Source of the DNA: CAYPAV01 sp964408805
GTDB taxonomy: Bacteria; Pseudomonadota; Alphaproteobacteria; UBA8366
Assembly: GCA_964408805.1 (NCBI GenBank)
Contig: CAYPAV010000020.1
Location: 22,283-86,282 of the forward strand
Direction: 5' to 3'
Length of the DNA: 64,000 nucleotides
Of the stretch, positions 63,834 to 64,000 are shown one piece after another (the first letter of the stretch is position 1; the number at the start of each line of letters is the position of its first letter). Both the position numbers and the translations under genes were made by a program. Under the pieces are notes generated by a model. That model was not told the origin of the DNA. It saw only the letters and a list, made by a program, of their open reading frames with translations, and did no database searches.

Positions 63834-63862
63834 ATGATAAATCATGTTCTTGTATTGTTCTT
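63834..63862. promoter_or_regulatory. Dyad and direct repeat upstream of the S24 regulator
   Basis: ATGAT-AA-ATCAT (63834-63845) is followed by two GTTCTT repeats 11 bp apart (63846-63851 and 63857-63862), about one helical turn, in an AT-rich stretch 50-78 nt upstream of the regulator start. A self-operator is plausible from position only. GTTCTT repeats resemble the half-site GTTC of alphaproteobacterial LexA boxes (GTTC-N7-GTTC), here with exactly 7 nt between the GTTC cores. Confidence 0.5.
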
Positions 63863-64000
63863 ATTGGGAGAGTACCATTTTTCTTGCGAAAGTAAAGCAT
63901 GAAAGGCAATTTATTAAATAAATACTAATACAAAGTGTGGAACGGCATGTGACTTGCCCCCAGGTTTCGTACCAATCGTTATGTTAGACCTTGCTCGTTG

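Overview
The window is GC-rich, densely packed chromosomal DNA from an alphaproteobacterium, probably a free-living and possibly marine Rhodospirillales-type lineage. The markers are a class I (archaeal-type) lysyl-tRNA synthetase, small families typical of alphaproteobacteria (Usg, DUF2849, DUF3035), a Kdo/lipid A export cluster, heme A synthase (an aerobic oxidase pathway), and a cupin resembling DddQ-type DMSP lyases. I see no rRNA operon, CRISPR array, insertion sequence or prophage.

Layout. (1) 1-1290: 3' part of a MocR/PdxR-type regulator, then tRNA-Gly(CCC). (2) 1295-8593, minus strand: a compact suf operon led by an Rrf2-type regulator (regulator-sufB-C-D-S-U-T-A), followed by a response regulator and an HPt protein with no kinase. 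(3) 8708-12087: a LysR regulator plus MFS exporter, divergent from a DinB-like gene and a cupin gene, with two identical-arm LysR-box palindromes between them. (4) 12205-16249: a FetAB-type ABC exporter, an EAL protein with a degenerate GGDEF domain, and an AraC regulator. (5) 16367-28381: ribF, ileS, lspA, a DUF3035 lipoprotein, two M16 peptidase-like proteins (one catalytic, one not), pgi, mutL and an MFS transporter, all on the plus strand. (6) 28365-33965: rsmD, a pseudouridine synthase, tadA, purD, xseA and an M23 peptidase. (7) 33975-38763, minus strand: msbA - lysophospholipid acyltransferase - waaA - lpxK. (8) 38969-45324: a glycine-zipper lipoprotein, an amidohydrolase, a membrane-anchored spermidine-synthase-like protein, a class V aminotransferase and ctaA. 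(9) 45532-53361: a sulfite-reduction operon (truncated siroheme-synthase-like methyltransferase, DUF2849, cysI, DUF934) facing a 2-oxoacid:ferredoxin oxidoreductase pair and an adrenodoxin-reductase-like flavoprotein. (10) 53683-63784: the DMSP-lyase-like cupin, an acyl-CoA ligase, usg, an unrecognised gene next to a hairpin element, a MarR regulator, a DinG-like helicase, lysK, a branched-chain-type aminotransferase and an S24/HTH repressor.

How the parts fit. Fe-S assembly (suf) supplies clusters for CysI, the DinG-like helicase and ferredoxin-linked enzymes. The oxoacid oxidoreductase and the flavoprotein could feed or drain a ferredoxin pool that CysI may use. The least explained parts are the two-box LysR region, the suf operator, the N-terminally truncated siroheme synthase in an operon lacking cysH, the DMSP-lyase-like gene with its ligase, and the multi-arm hairpin at 56341-56385. 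Functional calls rest on reading motifs by eye; no database search was run.
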